DNA of 64,000 nucleotides from Pseudomonas bharatica CSV86 (GCF_000319305.2 NZ_AMWJ02000001.1:2457001-2521000); one strand, 5' to 3'; counted from the stretch's first letter, positions 54,023 to 62,460 are shown. Numbers and translations are program-made. The notes: a model not told the origin generated them from the letters alone.

Positions 54023-55300
54023 TCAGATGGTTGATAGATCGACTCCGTAGTTGAGTTCCTCTGCGAAGTCCGGCAGTCCGTAACCGATGGTTTTCTTGTA
54101 GAAAGGAGAGACCTTCGCAGTCGGTGCCTTCTTCTTGTGCTTCGTGGTGTAGAGCATTCGTGCCCGCATCACCTCGAAGGAGTAACCGCGCCCTTCACGG
54201 TTCTTGTCCTTGGCCAGTCGGTTGATGGACTCCGTGTAAGCGTTGGTGACGGGCATGTCCGTCTCGAAGTAGGTCATGGTCTCTTCGCGCCAGTTTCCCA
54301 CTGCCCTGACCAGATCGCTCCAGACTTCCTTTTGGCCCTTCGGGATGGTGGCTATCCACTCGTCCAGGGCGGCTTCTGCCTGGAGCCGTGTGGTGGCGTC
54401 CCAGATGCCGTAGAAGCGCTCCTTGTGCTCGTAGGCGGCCAGCAGTTGCGGGAACGCGCCTGTCCAGGTCTCCATGATGAGGCGCTCCCGGTCTGAGACT
54501 TCGTGAGCGCGTTTCAGCAGGATTTTCCGGTCTCCCTTGAGAGTCCGGCTCTGGGACGGTTTCAGCTCCTTTCTGAGGCCCTTGCGCACTCTCTCTAGGG
54601 CATCGTTGGCCATGCGCACCACATGGAACTTATCGACCACGATACGGGCCTGGGGCAGCACAGCCTTGACCGCTGCCCGGTAGGGGTTCCACATGTCCAT
54701 GCTGACGATCTCGACCTTCTGCCGGTCTTTCAGCTTCATCAGGTAGTTGGTCACCACGTCCTGGCGGCGGGTGGCCAGCAGGTCGAGCAGGGTTCGCTCC
54801 TCAATGTTGGTCAGAATGCAGCGGTAGCGCTTGTTCAGGTATAGCTCGTCAATGCCCAGGATGCGGGGCGTCTCGAAGCGGTGCCAGCGCCCCAGGAACT
54901 CGGCGCGGGCGTTGAAGATGTCGCGCACCGTCTTCTCGTCCAGGCCGGTCTGTGCCGCCACAAAGGTGTAGGGGTGGTTGAAGGATTCCTTCTCCACGTA
55001 CTCATGCAGCCGCAGTGTCATACGGAATCCGTCCACCATCTCCGGTAGCTGGGGCCTGAATGTTGTCTTGCAGGCCCGGCAGGTGTATCGGCGGCGGACC
55101 ACCCAGAGAGTGACCCGCTTGCCGTGGATGGGCAGATCACGATAGGGAACGTCACGCTTGCCGAACCGCACGAACTCACCCTGCACGCCGCACCCCTCGC
55201 AGGCTACTGGTGTAGGTGCTTCAAGCCGAAAATGTATGTCTTCATTCTGCTCATCAGAATCCACCAACTGGTACCCAGGAAGGCTTAACGAATTAATCAT
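54023..55300 (-). CDS. tnpA: ISL3-family transposase
   Basis: A 425-residue transposase. It has an N-terminal zinc ribbon (CEGCGVQ ... YTCRACKTTF), a helix-turn-helix (FVAAQTGLDEKTVRDIF) and the DDE core with aspartates in GIDELYLNKRY and VVDKFHVVRMANDAL and glutamate in NAYTESINRLAKDKNREGRG. Downstream of the first 34 residues it is identical to the second transposase at 59146, although the N-termini differ clearly. It is translated toward the left end of its element and is 12 bases from the permease gene. Confidence 0.95.
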   Translation of the reverse strand: MINSLSLPGYQLVDSDEQNEDIHFRLEAPTPVACEGCGVQGEFVRFGKRDVPYRDLPIHGKRVTLWVVRRRYTCRACKTTFRPQLPEMVDGFRMTLRLHEYVEKESFNHPYTFVAAQTGLDEKTVRDIFNARAEFLGRWHRFETPRILGIDELYLNKRYRCILTNIEERTLLDLLATRRQDVVTNYLMKLKDRQKVEIVSMDMWNPYRAAVKAVLPQARIVVDKFHVVRMANDALERVRKGLRKELKPSQSRTLKGDRKILLKRAHEVSDRERLIMETWTGAFPQLLAAYEHKERFYGIWDATTRLQAEAALDEWIATIPKGQKEVWSDLVRAVGNWREETMTYFETDMPVTNAYTESINRLAKDKNREGRGYSFEVMRARMLYTTKHKKKAPTAKVSPFYKKTIGYGLPDFAEELNYGVDLSTI

Positions 55301-55312
55301 CTCCCGCCTTGA

Positions 55313-56347
55313 TCAGAAAAACAGGTAGGTGGCGTAACCGGCAATCATCGCCATAGCAAAAATGACTGCTAAAAACGCCGCTAAAAGCTTCAGCGTGAAC
55401 AAAGAGCGCAACAGAATGAGCTCAGTCAGGCTGGCTCCGGCACTGCCGATGATCAACGCTAGCACCGTCCCGGCACCCACGCCTTTGGCCATCAGAGCCG
55501 CTGCCAGAGGTATGACGGCTTCAGCGCGAATATACAACGGCACGCCGATGACAGCGGCAACTGGAATGGCAAAGGGATTATCTGGGCCTGCATACTGCTC
55601 CAATAAGTCAGTGGGCATGAAACCATAGATCACGCTGCCAATCGCAATACCGATGAGCAGGTAAGGCAACACATCGATAAAGTCCGACCAAGCTTCCCGC
55701 CACACACCACTGTACTTCCCTTCTTTCTTAACCGTGACAGTGGGTTGACTGTCACAGCATTCGCTAGACGTAGAGACTGTTGTCTTCCTATCAGCCCCGC
55801 AAGAAGCCGTCTTCGGAGTGGTGTCGCAGCTGTTGGTGCCGCAACTCGATGCGGTCGATGTAGCACTGCACGGGCTTGCTGATGAACTACATCCACTGCT
55901 CTCTTGTGTCGCCGTCCGGCGCACATAACGCTCGAAGCCAAGCGTGTGAAGCAGCCATCCGGCACCTACCGCGACCACCAAAGCGGCGAGCACATAGATA
56001 GCAGTAAGTGTCCATCCAAACGTGGCAACCAGCAGGCCGACGACGATAGGATTCAGCAACGGAGATGAGAAAAGAAACACCATCATCGGCCCAAAACCGG
56101 CCCGTGCCCGAATCAACCCTTTCAACATGGGGATAGTCGAGCAACTACAGAAGGGCGTTATAGCTCCTAAACCAGCAGCAAGAAAATAGCCTCGCTTCCC
56201 ACTGGAAGTCAGTAACGCTTCCACCTTGGATGGTGGGATGTGACGTTGAAGAACTCCGACCAGCAAGCTAATGCCAATGAATAAAACCGATAGCTCGATA
56301 GCGAGAAAGGCGAACATGCCTAGAGCGTCTTGGAGTTGAGATGACAT
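55313..56347 (-). CDS. IS-borne permease of the ArsP/DUF318 family with Cys-rich loop
   Basis: A 344-residue membrane permease with about eight helices in two halves. The first half contains ITPFCSCSTIPMLKGLIRA, the ArsP-type signature. The cytoplasmic or periplasmic loop at about residues 150-200 holds seven cysteines in a Ser/Thr-rich stretch (GCSSS, PCSAT, SCGTNSC, SCGAD, ECCDS). Relatives export arsenicals or other metals. It is divergent from the arsR-type gene and on the strand of tnpA. Substrate unknown: a thiophilic metal or metalloid is the natural guess. Confidence 0.82.
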   Translation of the reverse strand: MSSQLQDALGMFAFLAIELSVLFIGISLLVGVLQRHIPPSKVEALLTSSGKRGYFLAAGLGAITPFCSCSTIPMLKGLIRARAGFGPMMVFLFSSPLLNPIVVGLLVATFGWTLTAIYVLAALVVAVGAGWLLHTLGFERYVRRTATQESSGCSSSASPCSATSTASSCGTNSCDTTPKTASCGADRKTTVSTSSECCDSQPTVTVKKEGKYSGVWREAWSDFIDVLPYLLIGIAIGSVIYGFMPTDLLEQYAGPDNPFAIPVAAVIGVPLYIRAEAVIPLAAALMAKGVGAGTVLALIIGSAGASLTELILLRSLFTLKLLAAFLAVIFAMAMIAGYATYLFF

Positions 56348-56363
56348 TCAATATTACTCCTAT

Positions 56364-56447
56364 ATTTCTAGTATTGTCGAAATGATGTACGCAGCCTACT
56401 TGCGTTTATCCGACCTGTCAACTATAATTCTAGAAACATCGAATTAT
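56364..56447. promoter_or_regulatory. Two ArsR-type operators between permease and regulator genes
   Basis: ATTTC-N10-GAAAT lies at 56364-56383 and ATAATTC-N10-GAATTAT at 56424-56447. Both share arms TTC/GAA ten bases apart and an inner TAG near the left arm. One faces the permease start, the other the regulator start, 60 bases apart. Confidence 0.7.
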
Positions 56448-56458
56448 TGGGGCGTGCT

Positions 56459-56773
56459 ATGGATCACGAAAAGGTTGCAGCCAGCTTAGCTGAGCTAGGG
56501 AATAGTCACCGACTGTCCGTGTTCCGCTTTCTGGTCAAAGCTGGCCATGATGGGGCTTCGGTCGGAGATATCCAGAAGGGGCTGGGTATTCCTGCTTCGA
56601 CGCTATCACATCACCTTGCGCGCATGGCCAAGGTAGGGCTGATCCGGCAGGAGAAACATAGCCGCACGATTGTCTGTATACCCGAGTATGGGCACCTAGA
56701 GAATTTGATCGGTTTCTTACAAGAGGAATGTTGTGCAGGTGTCCGGATTGCGCATGAACCAGAACCGCTTTGA
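56459..56773 (+). CDS. ArsR/SmtB-family regulator
   Basis: A 104-residue winged-helix regulator starting MDHEKVAASLAELGNSHRL. The recognition helix is GIPASTLSHHLARMAKVGLIRQEK. A C-terminal pair of cysteines (FLQEECCAG) could bind a metal or metalloid, distinct from the classic ELCVCDL site of ArsR. It is divergent from the permease gene, which it probably represses through the two dyads between them. It is a passenger of the first ISL3 element. Confidence 0.85.
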   Translation: MDHEKVAASLAELGNSHRLSVFRFLVKAGHDGASVGDIQKGLGIPASTLSHHLARMAKVGLIRQEKHSRTIVCIPEYGHLENLIGFLQEECCAGVRIAHEPEPL

Positions 56774-56949
56774 CGCTTGCCCAGCTCTCGCTGTCCTCCC
56801 TAGTCAGCATCGCTATGAAGACTCAGGCGAAGGTGGAAACAGAAAATTGGCAGTAGAGTAGGCTGAAGAGGATCAATCAGATAATCCGCTGAGAAAGATT
56901 TTCTTCTTTACATCTTTGGCATTTTATCAACCAGAAATTCCGGATACCC
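56774..56949. other. Right end region of the first ISL3 element
   Basis: Non-coding IS sequence. It contains a sub-terminal copy of the terminal repeat core, ATCAATCAGATAATCCG (56872-56888), about 61 bases inside the true end. Confidence 0.6.
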
Positions 56950-56957
56950 TTATTAAA
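56950..56957. repeat. Target site duplication TTATTAAA, right copy
   Basis: Exact repeat of 53957-53964, directly after the right terminal repeat of the first ISL3 element. Confidence 0.95.
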
Positions 56958-57005
56958 TTAATCTCATGTTGCAGATCGTCACTGAATGACAATAAGAGAT
57001 TCCGC

Positions 57006-57986
57006 ATGAAGCGTTGTGTTTACCTGTTCGCTGTCCTGTTGACAGTTGCCCATGTGGCGGGCGCCGCTGACCTGCGCAGATTCGACCTGCCCGATGAGGC
57101 AGGGGCGCTGCATTACTATGCTTCGCGACCCGTCGGTGAGCGCAGTGTCCAGGCGGCGCTGGTGGTGATCCATGGGCATCCGCGGGACGCCAGCCGCAGT
57201 TTCGCCGCCGGACTGCAGGCGGCACGGATGGCCGGGCGGCTGGCGGACACCCTGGTGGTAGCGCCCTTGTACCAGGTGGAGGATGCGCGCCATTGCAGCT
57301 CGCCGGGCGAGCCGTCGGCGCAGCCCGGCGATGCACGCTGGACCTGTGGCAGTTGGCTGGCCGGAGAGCCATCGCTGGGAACGCATCCGATCAGCGCCTT
57401 CGCTGCGCTGGATGCCTTGGTCGTCGAGTTGGTCCGGCAATATCCCGGCTTGCGCAGCGTCACCCTGGCCGGGTTCTCCGCCGGGGCACAGATGCTGCAG
57501 CACAGTGTCGCCTTTGCTGCCGAGCCCCCGGTCGGGGTCGGATTGCGCTACGTGATCGCCGACCCGGGGAGCTGGCTGTACTTCGATCCGGTGCGGCCAG
57601 TGGCGCAGGGCAGCGGGTTTGTCATGGAACTGCCGGCGCAGGCGTGTGACGGCTACAACGCCTGGAAATATGGTACCGATGCCTTGCCCGCCTGGCTGCC
57701 CGCCGATGCCGGGCAGGCCAGGATGCGCTATGCCGCAGCGCGGGTGGATTACCTGGAAGGCGGCCTGGACAATAGCGCGGGGCAGGGCGCGTTCTATCCG
57801 GTGCTGGACAAATCCTGTGCTGCGATGCTCCAGGGGCCCTTCAGGTTGCAACGGGGCCTGGGTTTTCTGGCCTACGAGCAGGCAGTGCTGAAGGTCCAGC
57901 GCCGGATGCTGGTAGTGCCGGGTTGTGGACACCGGGTCGAGTGTGTCCTGCCGTCGGCCGAGGGGCGCTCCCTGTTGTTCGATTGA
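57006..57986 (+). CDS. Exported alpha/beta-hydrolase
   Basis: A 326-residue protein with a signal peptide (MKRCVYLFAVLLTVAHVAGA) and an alpha/beta-hydrolase fold. It has VVIHGHPRD (oxyanion loop), the nucleophile elbow LAGFSAGAQML and a C-terminal histidine in VPGCGHRVECVL. Cysteines in CSSPGE, TCGSW, ACDGYN and KSCAAM suggest disulphides in the periplasm. The first ISL3 element ends 48 bases upstream, so its native promoter may be lost. The substrate is unknown; an esterase is likely. Confidence 0.78.
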   Translation: MKRCVYLFAVLLTVAHVAGAADLRRFDLPDEAGALHYYASRPVGERSVQAALVVIHGHPRDASRSFAAGLQAARMAGRLADTLVVAPLYQVEDARHCSSPGEPSAQPGDARWTCGSWLAGEPSLGTHPISAFAALDALVVELVRQYPGLRSVTLAGFSAGAQMLQHSVAFAAEPPVGVGLRYVIADPGSWLYFDPVRPVAQGSGFVMELPAQACDGYNAWKYGTDALPAWLPADAGQARMRYAAARVDYLEGGLDNSAGQGAFYPVLDKSCAAMLQGPFRLQRGLGFLAYEQAVLKVQRRMLVVPGCGHRVECVLPSAEGRSLLFD

Positions 57987-58031
57987 CCTGGCGAATGCTC
58001 GGGCGCGCGCCGTGGAGTACGAATGTACTCC

Positions 58032-59087
58032 TTAGCGTTCAACAAGGTTCCACCCACCTTTCCCGTCCAGCAGCAGATGATGGCTATGGAACACCGCCAA
58101 GGTCGCCCGGTGCCCCACGCTGACCAGGATGCTGTCCTTCATCCGCTCGCGCATCAGTTCGTACAGCCCATGTTCCAGCCCCTCGTCCATCGCCGAGGTG
58201 GACTCGTCGAGGAACACGATCTTCGGTTGGTTCACCAGTACCCGGGCAAAGGCCAGGCGCTGTTGCTCGCCGATCGACAGGATCCGCCCCCAGTCACTGC
58301 TGACGTCCAGCTTGTCCGTCAGGTGCCCGAGATTGACCTCGCGCAGGGCCTGGACCAGACGCTCGTCATCGCCCGGCAGGCCCGGCGCCGGATAGGCCAC
58401 CGCCGTGCGCAGCATCCCCAGCGGCAGGTATGGCCGCTGCGACAGGAACAGCGCCGACTCGCCACCCGGGCAACGTACCTCGCCCTCGGCATAGGGCCAC
58501 AGTCCGGCAATGGCGCGCAGCAGGGTGGTCTTGCCGCAACCCGACGGCCCCTTGATCAGCAGCGATTGTCCGGGCGTCAGGCTCAGGTTGAAATCGCCCA
58601 GCAACGTCTGTCCATCCGGTCGTGACACTTGCATGCCACGGATATCCAGCACCTGCGCATCCGCGATGCGCTCGACCCGCGGCAATTCCCGGGCCTGCTG
58701 GTTGGCATCCATGAAGCCGGTCAGGCGATCGAGGGTCGCGCGGTACTGGGCGAAGGTGTCGTAGGAAGAACGGAAGAACGACAGCGAATCCTGCACCTGG
58801 CCGAAGGCCTGGGAGGTCTGCATCACATCCCCCAGCTTGATCGCACCGCTGAAGAAGCGTGGCGCCTGGAGAATGAAGGGAAATACCACCGCGACCTGGC
58901 TCACTGCCAGGTTGAAACCGTCGAATTTCAGGCTCCGGTACACCAGCGCCCAGACGTTGAGGATCAAGGCCGAGAAACGCCCGAGCAAGGTGTCCCGTTC
59001 GATTCGCCAGCCCTGGTAAAAGGCCACGTTCTCCGCGTACTCACGCAGGCGCATCAGCGCATAGCGGAAGTTCGCGGTGAGTTTTTC
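58032..59087 (-). pseudogene. ABC transporter (SbmA/YddA-like), C-terminal part cut off by IS
   Basis: The 3' part of a fused permease/ATPase gene. Visible are the last membrane segment (FNLAVSQVAVVFPFILQAPRFF), Walker A GPSGCGKTTLLRAIAG, signature LSIGEQQRLAFARVL and Walker B IVFLDESTSAMD. Reading continues through 59087, where the second ISL3 element begins; the 5' part resumes at 62461. Removing the element and one copy of AGTTTTTC gives 1794 bases, an intact frame of 597 residues reading FLNEKLTANFRYALMRLREY at the join. The family imports peptides or related compounds or exports unknown substrates. Confidence 0.9.
59080..59087. repeat. Target site duplication AGTTTTTC, left copy
   Basis: AGTTTTTC occurs here and at 62461-62468, directly flanking the second ISL3 element. 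Confidence 0.95.
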
Positions 59088-59145
59088 GGGTATACGGATT
59101 TAATGGTTGATGGGGCACCTTCACCCCATCAATCTGATACCACCC

Positions 59146-60435
59146 TCAGATGGTTGATAGATCGACTCCGTAGTTGAGTTCCTCTGCGAAGTCCGGCAGT
59201 CCGTAACCGATGGTTTTCTTGTAGAAAGGAGAGACCTTCGCAGTCGGTGCCTTCTTCTTGTGCTTCGTGGTGTAGAGCATTCGTGCCCGCATCACCTCGA
59301 AGGAGTAACCGCGCCCTTCACGGTTCTTGTCCTTGGCCAGTCGGTTGATGGACTCCGTGTAAGCGTTGGTGACGGGCATGTCCGTCTCGAAGTAGGTCAT
59401 GGTCTCTTCGCGCCAGTTTCCCACTGCCCTGACCAGATCGCTCCAGACTTCCTTTTGGCCCTTCGGGATGGTGGCTATCCACTCGTCCAGGGCGGCTTCT
59501 GCCTGGAGCCGTGTGGTGGCGTCCCAGATGCCGTAGAAGCGCTCCTTGTGCTCGTAGGCGGCCAGCAGTTGCGGGAACGCGCCTGTCCAGGTCTCCATGA
59601 TGAGGCGCTCCCGGTCTGAGACTTCGTGAGCGCGTTTCAGCAGGATTTTCCGGTCTCCCTTGAGAGTCCGGCTCTGGGACGGTTTCAGCTCCTTTCTGAG
59701 GCCCTTGCGCACTCTCTCTAGGGCATCGTTGGCCATGCGCACCACATGGAACTTATCGACCACGATACGGGCCTGGGGCAGCACAGCCTTGACCGCTGCC
59801 CGGTAGGGGTTCCACATGTCCATGCTGACGATCTCGACCTTCTGCCGGTCTTTCAGCTTCATCAGGTAGTTGGTCACCACGTCCTGGCGGCGGGTGGCCA
59901 GCAGGTCGAGCAGGGTTCGCTCCTCAATGTTGGTCAGAATGCAGCGGTAGCGCTTGTTCAGGTATAGCTCGTCAATGCCCAGGATGCGGGGCGTCTCGAA
60001 GCGGTGCCAGCGCCCCAGGAACTCGGCGCGGGCGTTGAAGATGTCGCGCACCGTCTTCTCGTCCAGGCCGGTCTGTGCCGCCACAAAGGTGTAGGGGTGG
60101 TTGAAGGATTCCTTCTCCACGTACTCATGCAGCCGCAGTGTCATACGGAATCCGTCCACCATCTCCGGTAGCTGGGGCCTGAATGTTGTCTTGCAGGCCC
60201 GGCAGGTGTATCGGCGGCGGACCACCCAGAGAGTGACCCGCTTGCCGTGGATGGGCAGATCACGATAGGGAACGTCACGCTTGCCGAACCGTACGAACTC
60301 ACCCTGCACGCCGCATTCCTCGCAGGCGATGGGATCGGGCACGTCCACCTGGAAGTGCATTTCGTCGTCGGTTGATTTGCAGCCCAGTACTTGGTATTGC
60401 GGCAGGTGAAGGATGTTGTCGGGAAGTTCGGTCAT
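59146..60435 (-). CDS. tnpA: ISL3-family transposase (second copy)
   Basis: A 429-residue transposase starting MTELPDNILHLPQYQVLGCK. From the zinc-ribbon CEGC or ECGVQ region onward it is residue for residue the same as the transposase at 54023-55300, with the same HTH and DDE residues. The first 38 residues differ. The matching DNA spans about 59146-60291 versus 54023-55168 with a constant offset of 5123, while DNA on both sides diverges. It is 21 bases from lspA on the same strand. Confidence 0.95.
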   Translation of the reverse strand: MTELPDNILHLPQYQVLGCKSTDDEMHFQVDVPDPIACEECGVQGEFVRFGKRDVPYRDLPIHGKRVTLWVVRRRYTCRACKTTFRPQLPEMVDGFRMTLRLHEYVEKESFNHPYTFVAAQTGLDEKTVRDIFNARAEFLGRWHRFETPRILGIDELYLNKRYRCILTNIEERTLLDLLATRRQDVVTNYLMKLKDRQKVEIVSMDMWNPYRAAVKAVLPQARIVVDKFHVVRMANDALERVRKGLRKELKPSQSRTLKGDRKILLKRAHEVSDRERLIMETWTGAFPQLLAAYEHKERFYGIWDATTRLQAEAALDEWIATIPKGQKEVWSDLVRAVGNWREETMTYFETDMPVTNAYTESINRLAKDKNREGRGYSFEVMRARMLYTTKHKKKAPTAKVSPFYKKTIGYGLPDFAEELNYGVDLSTI

Positions 60436-60456
60436 GGTGTTGTATAGGCGTAGGTG

Positions 60457-60969
60457 TCAGTCAGATCCATCCGACTCGGCATTGGTGTTTGCTTTTTTAC
60501 CCAACAAGCTGCTGGAAACGAAAAGTAAGGCACCGAGGACAATTGCAATATCAGCCAGGTTGAAGGCCGGCCAATGCCAGTCTCGCCAATAGAAATCAAA
60601 GGAATCCACAACATAGCCGCGAAAGACCCGGTCAATCAGGTTGCCCATGGCGCCACCGAGGATAAGACTGTAAGCGATGGCTTCTCCTTTATGACGATTT
60701 TCAAGGATCAGCTTGATCAGAAAAATCGAGACCACTACCGCGATTCCGATAAAAAAGTAGCGCTGCCAGCCTCCACCATTCGCAAAAAGACTGAATGCGG
60801 CACCGGTGTTCCATAGGTGCACCCAGTTAAAGAACGGGGTCACCGAAACATACTCGCCATAGGCCATTGATTGCTGCACCAGCCACTTTACAGCCTGATC
60901 AGACGCTGCCAGCAGGCCCGATATGGACAATAGGGCATACGGCGAGAGCTTTTTGCCAATAATGAGCAT
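60457..60969 (-). CDS. lspA: IS-borne prolipoprotein signal peptidase (LspA)
   Basis: A 170-residue signal peptidase II with four membrane helices. Conserved boxes are SDQAVKWLV, NTGAAFSLF, LGGAMGNLIDRVFRG, VVDSFDF and FNLADIAIVLGA, including both catalytic aspartates. The chromosomal lspA is normally beside ileS, so this is an additional copy travelling on the IS. It cleaves lipoprotein signal peptides in the inner membrane, and extra copies can raise tolerance to globomycin. It starts two bases after the transporter gene stop. Confidence 0.93.
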   Translation of the reverse strand: MLIIGKKLSPYALLSISGLLAASDQAVKWLVQQSMAYGEYVSVTPFFNWVHLWNTGAAFSLFANGGGWQRYFFIGIAVVVSIFLIKLILENRHKGEAIAYSLILGGAMGNLIDRVFRGYVVDSFDFYWRDWHWPAFNLADIAIVLGALLFVSSSLLGKKANTNAESDGSD

Positions 60970-60972
60970 TAT

Positions 60973-61869
60973 TTAACCCTTCAACGCCAAAATGCGTCTG
61001 GCACCGTTAAGTACAATGCCCCCCGCGATGGTGCCGATAATCAGATCCGGATAATTGGAACCGGTCCACGCGACCAGGGCGCCGGCGGTGATGACCCCCA
61101 GGTTGATCACCACGTCGTTGGCCGAGAATATCCAGCTTGCCTTCATGTGCGCCCCGCCTTCCCGATGTTTGGATATGAGCAGCAGACAACTGGTATTGGC
61201 AATCAATGCGACGAATGCGATAGCCATCATCACCAGCGATTCAGGCTCACTACCGAATACAAAGCGTCTCACCACCTCTACGAGCACGCCCACAGCCAAG
61301 ATCAGTTGCAGTACACCAGCAAGATGCGCGGCACGTACCTGCATTTTCACGCTATGTCCAACCGCATAAAGGGCAAGCCCGTACACCGCCGCATCGGCAA
61401 AATTGTCCAGGGATTCTCCAATCAGGCCGGTGGACCGGGCGATCAGACCGGCAGTCATTTCCACCACGAACAGAAGTGCATTGATGCCGAGCAACCAGCG
61501 CAGGGTCCCGGATTCTTGCTTAGCAGAAGCTGCCGAAAACTCGGCGGCCTTGATGGTCTCCGGATTTGCAGCGACGGTTTCCTGAAGCGAGGCGCCTAGC
61601 CCCAAGGTCTTCAGTTTCGAGGTGACGGGCTCGACCTCGCCGTCATGCACGACCTTCAGCCGGCGGTTCGACAAGTCGAAGGACAGCGCCCGAATCTCCT
61701 CAAAGCCGTTCAGGGCTAGGCGAATCATTCGTTCTTCTGATGGACAGTCCATCTTCGGCACGGCATAAACACTGACCCATCTCCCTGGCGCCTCGGAGGA
61801 GGCCTGTATATCGGTATCCGCTGCGGACGTTGCATCACCGCCACAGGCGCCACCACAGGATTTGCTCAT
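60973..61869 (-). CDS. Cation diffusion facilitator (CzcD-like) with metal-binding N-terminus
   Basis: A 298-residue transporter. The N-terminus has a Cys/Gly cluster (SKSCGGACGGD) and a heavy-metal-associated-like domain with VPKMDCPSEERMIRLAL. Six helices follow, including LLFVVEMTAGLIARSTGLIGESLDNFADA and WIFSANDVVINLGVITAG, carrying the transport-site aspartates and histidines. Efflux of Zn, Cd, Co or Pb is likely. The ATG at 61869 follows GGAG. It is divergent from the MerR gene and transcribed from a promoter with a 19-base spacer. Confidence 0.88.
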   Translation of the reverse strand: MSKSCGGACGGDATSAADTDIQASSEAPGRWVSVYAVPKMDCPSEERMIRLALNGFEEIRALSFDLSNRRLKVVHDGEVEPVTSKLKTLGLGASLQETVAANPETIKAAEFSAASAKQESGTLRWLLGINALLFVVEMTAGLIARSTGLIGESLDNFADAAVYGLALYAVGHSVKMQVRAAHLAGVLQLILAVGVLVEVVRRFVFGSEPESLVMMAIAFVALIANTSCLLLISKHREGGAHMKASWIFSANDVVINLGVITAGALVAWTGSNYPDLIIGTIAGGIVLNGARRILALKG

Positions 61870-61902
61870 GATACGACTCCACTTGAACAATGTTGTGGTA
61901 CC

Positions 61903-61933
61903 ATTTAAAACTATAAAGCTACTATAAGGTCAA
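61903..61933 (-). promoter_or_regulatory. MerR-type promoter of the cation transporter
   Basis: Minus-strand TTGACC (-35, 61933-61928) and TTAAAT (-10, 61908-61903) are 19 bases apart, the over-long spacing characteristic of MerR-controlled promoters. The spacer and its edge hold the imperfect dyad ACTATAAAG-CTA-CTATAAGGT at 61910-61930. Confidence 0.75.
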
Positions 61934-61964
61934 TAGAGTAAAGAATCCGTTGGGGAGGAGGCTG

Positions 61965-62348
61965 ATGCGCATTGGTCAGTTGGCGCAGTTGGTAGGGGTC
62001 GAAACACAGACGATCCGCTTCTATGAACAGCAGGGCTTGTTGCCGCCGCCTGATCGGCAGGACAACGGTTACCGTGTCTATACCGAGAAGCATGGTGAGG
62101 GGCTGGCCTTCATCCGTCGCTGCAGAATCCTGGGCCTGTCACTGGCTGAGATTCACGAACTACAGAGCTATGAGGACGACCCTCATCAGCCTTGTACCGC
62201 CGTCAACGCCTTGCTCGATGATCACATCTCTCATGTGCGGTCGCAGATAACCGCTCTGCAAGCGCTTGAGAAACAACTCGTTTCACTGAGAGCGAGTTGC
62301 AACGATGACCGGGAAGTTGAGGCGTGTGGGGTTCTTGCTGGGAATTAG
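61965..62348 (+). CDS. MerR-family metal-responsive regulator (CadR/PbrR-like)
   Basis: A 127-residue MerR regulator. The DNA-binding part is MRIGQLAQLVGVETQTIRFYEQQGLLPPPDRQDNGYRVY. A long dimerisation helix follows, with cysteines at PCTAV (about 79), ASCNDD (about 115) and ACGVL (about 123), the spacing of Cd/Pb-sensing members. The ATG at 61965 has a strong GGGGAGGAG site. It is divergent from the transporter gene and should activate it by untwisting the 19-base-spaced promoter. It is a passenger of the second ISL3 element. Confidence 0.9.
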   Translation: MRIGQLAQLVGVETQTIRFYEQQGLLPPPDRQDNGYRVYTEKHGEGLAFIRRCRILGLSLAEIHELQSYEDDPHQPCTAVNALLDDHISHVRSQITALQALEKQLVSLRASCNDDREVEACGVLAGN

Positions 62349-62460
62349 CGAAGGAAACATGCACCAGCAGTAGGTGAAGCATCAACCAGATAATCCGATG
62401 AGATGCCGGTCTGTCTCACTCTCATGCAAAGGTAAGATCAACCATTTAATCCGCTTACCC
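62349..62460. other. Right end region of the second ISL3 element
   Basis: Non-coding IS sequence with a sub-terminal copy of the end motif, ATCAACCAGATAATCCG (62381-62397), 63 bases inside the true right end. The spacing matches that in the first element. Confidence 0.6.

Larger units (their letters stand above)
53965..56949. mobile_element. ISL3-family element with permease and ArsR passengers
   Basis: A 2985-bp element. The left end GGGTATACGGATTTAATGGT and the right end (inverse complement GGGTATCCGGAATTTCTGGT) are imperfect terminal inverted repeats of about 24 bp, both beginning GGGTAT. It carries tnpA, a Cys-rich permease gene and an arsR-type regulator. The insertion is bounded by TTATTAAA duplications and lies 48 bases upstream of the exported hydrolase ATG, so it may have replaced that gene's promoter. 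A sub-terminal repeat resembling the end lies at 56872-56888. It is related to the second element at 59088. Confidence 0.95.
59088..62460. mobile_element. ISPpu12-like ISL3-family element with lspA, cation transporter and MerR passengers
   Basis: A 3373-bp element with ends GGGTATACGGATTTAATGGT (left) and inverse complement GGGTAAGCGGATTAAATGGT (right). It is bounded by AGTTTTTC duplications. Gene content tnpA, lspA, cation diffusion facilitator and MerR regulator is that of ISPpu12 and agrees with its size as I recall it. It interrupts the SbmA/YddA-like ABC transporter gene in frame position 246. It has the same orientation as the first element 2.1 kb away. Confidence 0.95.
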
